Below are positions 42,147-42,210 of a DNA stretch of 42,210 nucleotides, one piece after another (position 1 is the stretch's first letter; the number at the start of each line of letters is the position of its first letter). The notes under the pieces were generated by a model that saw only the letters and a list, made by a program, of their open reading frames with translations, was not told the DNA's origin and ran no database searches. The stretch comes from Saprospiraceae bacterium (GTDB taxonomy: Bacteria; Bacteroidota; Bacteroidia; Chitinophagales; Saprospiraceae). The position numbers and the translations under genes were made by a program. The stretch spans positions 1-42,210 of the forward strand of contig JAJTER010000019.1 of the NCBI GenBank assembly GCA_021299835.1. Reading direction: 5' to 3'.

Positions 42147-42210
42147 ATGAAAGGGATCATCTTTTATGTAACGGCAAGTTTCATTTTATGGCTTTCAGCG
42201 TGTACTGGTA
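42147..42210 (+). CDS. start of a lipoprotein gene, cut by the window end
   Basis: The ATG at 42147 follows the previous stop codon by one base and begins MKGIIFYVTASFILWLSACT, a clear lipoprotein signal with lipobox LSAC. Only 21 codons are in view, so nothing can be said of the mature protein. It is the third gene of the flavoprotein operon. Confidence 0.6.
   Translation, partial: MKGIIFYVTASFILWLSACTG

Noticed and set aside
1-42210. tRNA, rRNA or CRISPR arrays
   Set aside because: Reading of the intergenic spaces showed no cloverleaf-like T-arm words in the right setting, no rRNA sequence and no regularly spaced long repeats.

Overview
The window comes from a low-GC member of the Bacteroidota, possibly a Saprospira- or Chitinophaga-like lineage. 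This is inferred from gene content and signals, not from a marker gene. Support comes from a complete MoxR-DUF58-Bat operon, a CBM9/DUF5916 protein, a BatB-BatC fusion, and several promoters of the Bacteroidota type (TTG or TTTG, about 19-21 bases, TAnnTTTG). Obvious Shine-Dalgarno sites are lacking and several genes start with TTG. No rRNA, tRNA or CRISPR array was found.

Bases 1-32305 are mostly housekeeping. In order they hold: aat and an M23 peptidase; bcp; a minus-strand block of map, an APH-fold protein and a HAD hydrolase; moaD; an AbiE toxin-antitoxin pair with a 40-bp perfect palindrome over its promoter; an OmpA lipoprotein and ogt; a CBM9/DUF5916 outer-membrane protein; and the aerotolerance operon (moxR, DUF58, BatD-like, batA, batBC fusion, batD). 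These are followed by an outer-membrane barrel protein with lptB and two lipoproteins; a glucosaminidase with LysM repeats; an APH kinase plus acyl-CoA dehydrogenase pair resembling the two halves of ACAD10/11; rsmG; a YdeI-like protein and an APC permease; a serine hydrolase; dinD; selO; and a glycerophosphodiesterase.

Bases 32391-40200 are an eroded accessory region. It begins with a 1.4-kb IS4-family element whose transposase is broken twice, followed by a ParB-domain gene cut by a stop codon. Next come same-strand small genes (erythromycin-esterase-like, alpha/beta hydrolase, DinB-like plus a membrane protein) separated by two structured repeats of about 135 bp. The two repeats share stem architecture and a right-hand core, CGTYAGCGGT. 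They look like attC-type recombination sites of a gene-cassette array with no integrase in view. Downstream are an IS1182 transposase fragment and a short-direct-repeat cluster. Then comes an orphan terminator, followed by gene scars: an unidentified C-terminus, a MoaF-like lipoprotein lacking a start codon, and a DUF2805 protein with an internal deletion.

From about 40350 to the end the DNA is visibly richer in G+C. It encodes a Tat-exported sarcosine/N-methyltryptophan oxidase-like flavoprotein, an NTF2-like lipoprotein and the start of another lipoprotein.

The most interesting observations are the paired attC-like repeats with their cassette genes, the AbiE operator-promoter with a near-leaderless start, and the split ACAD10/11-like pair.
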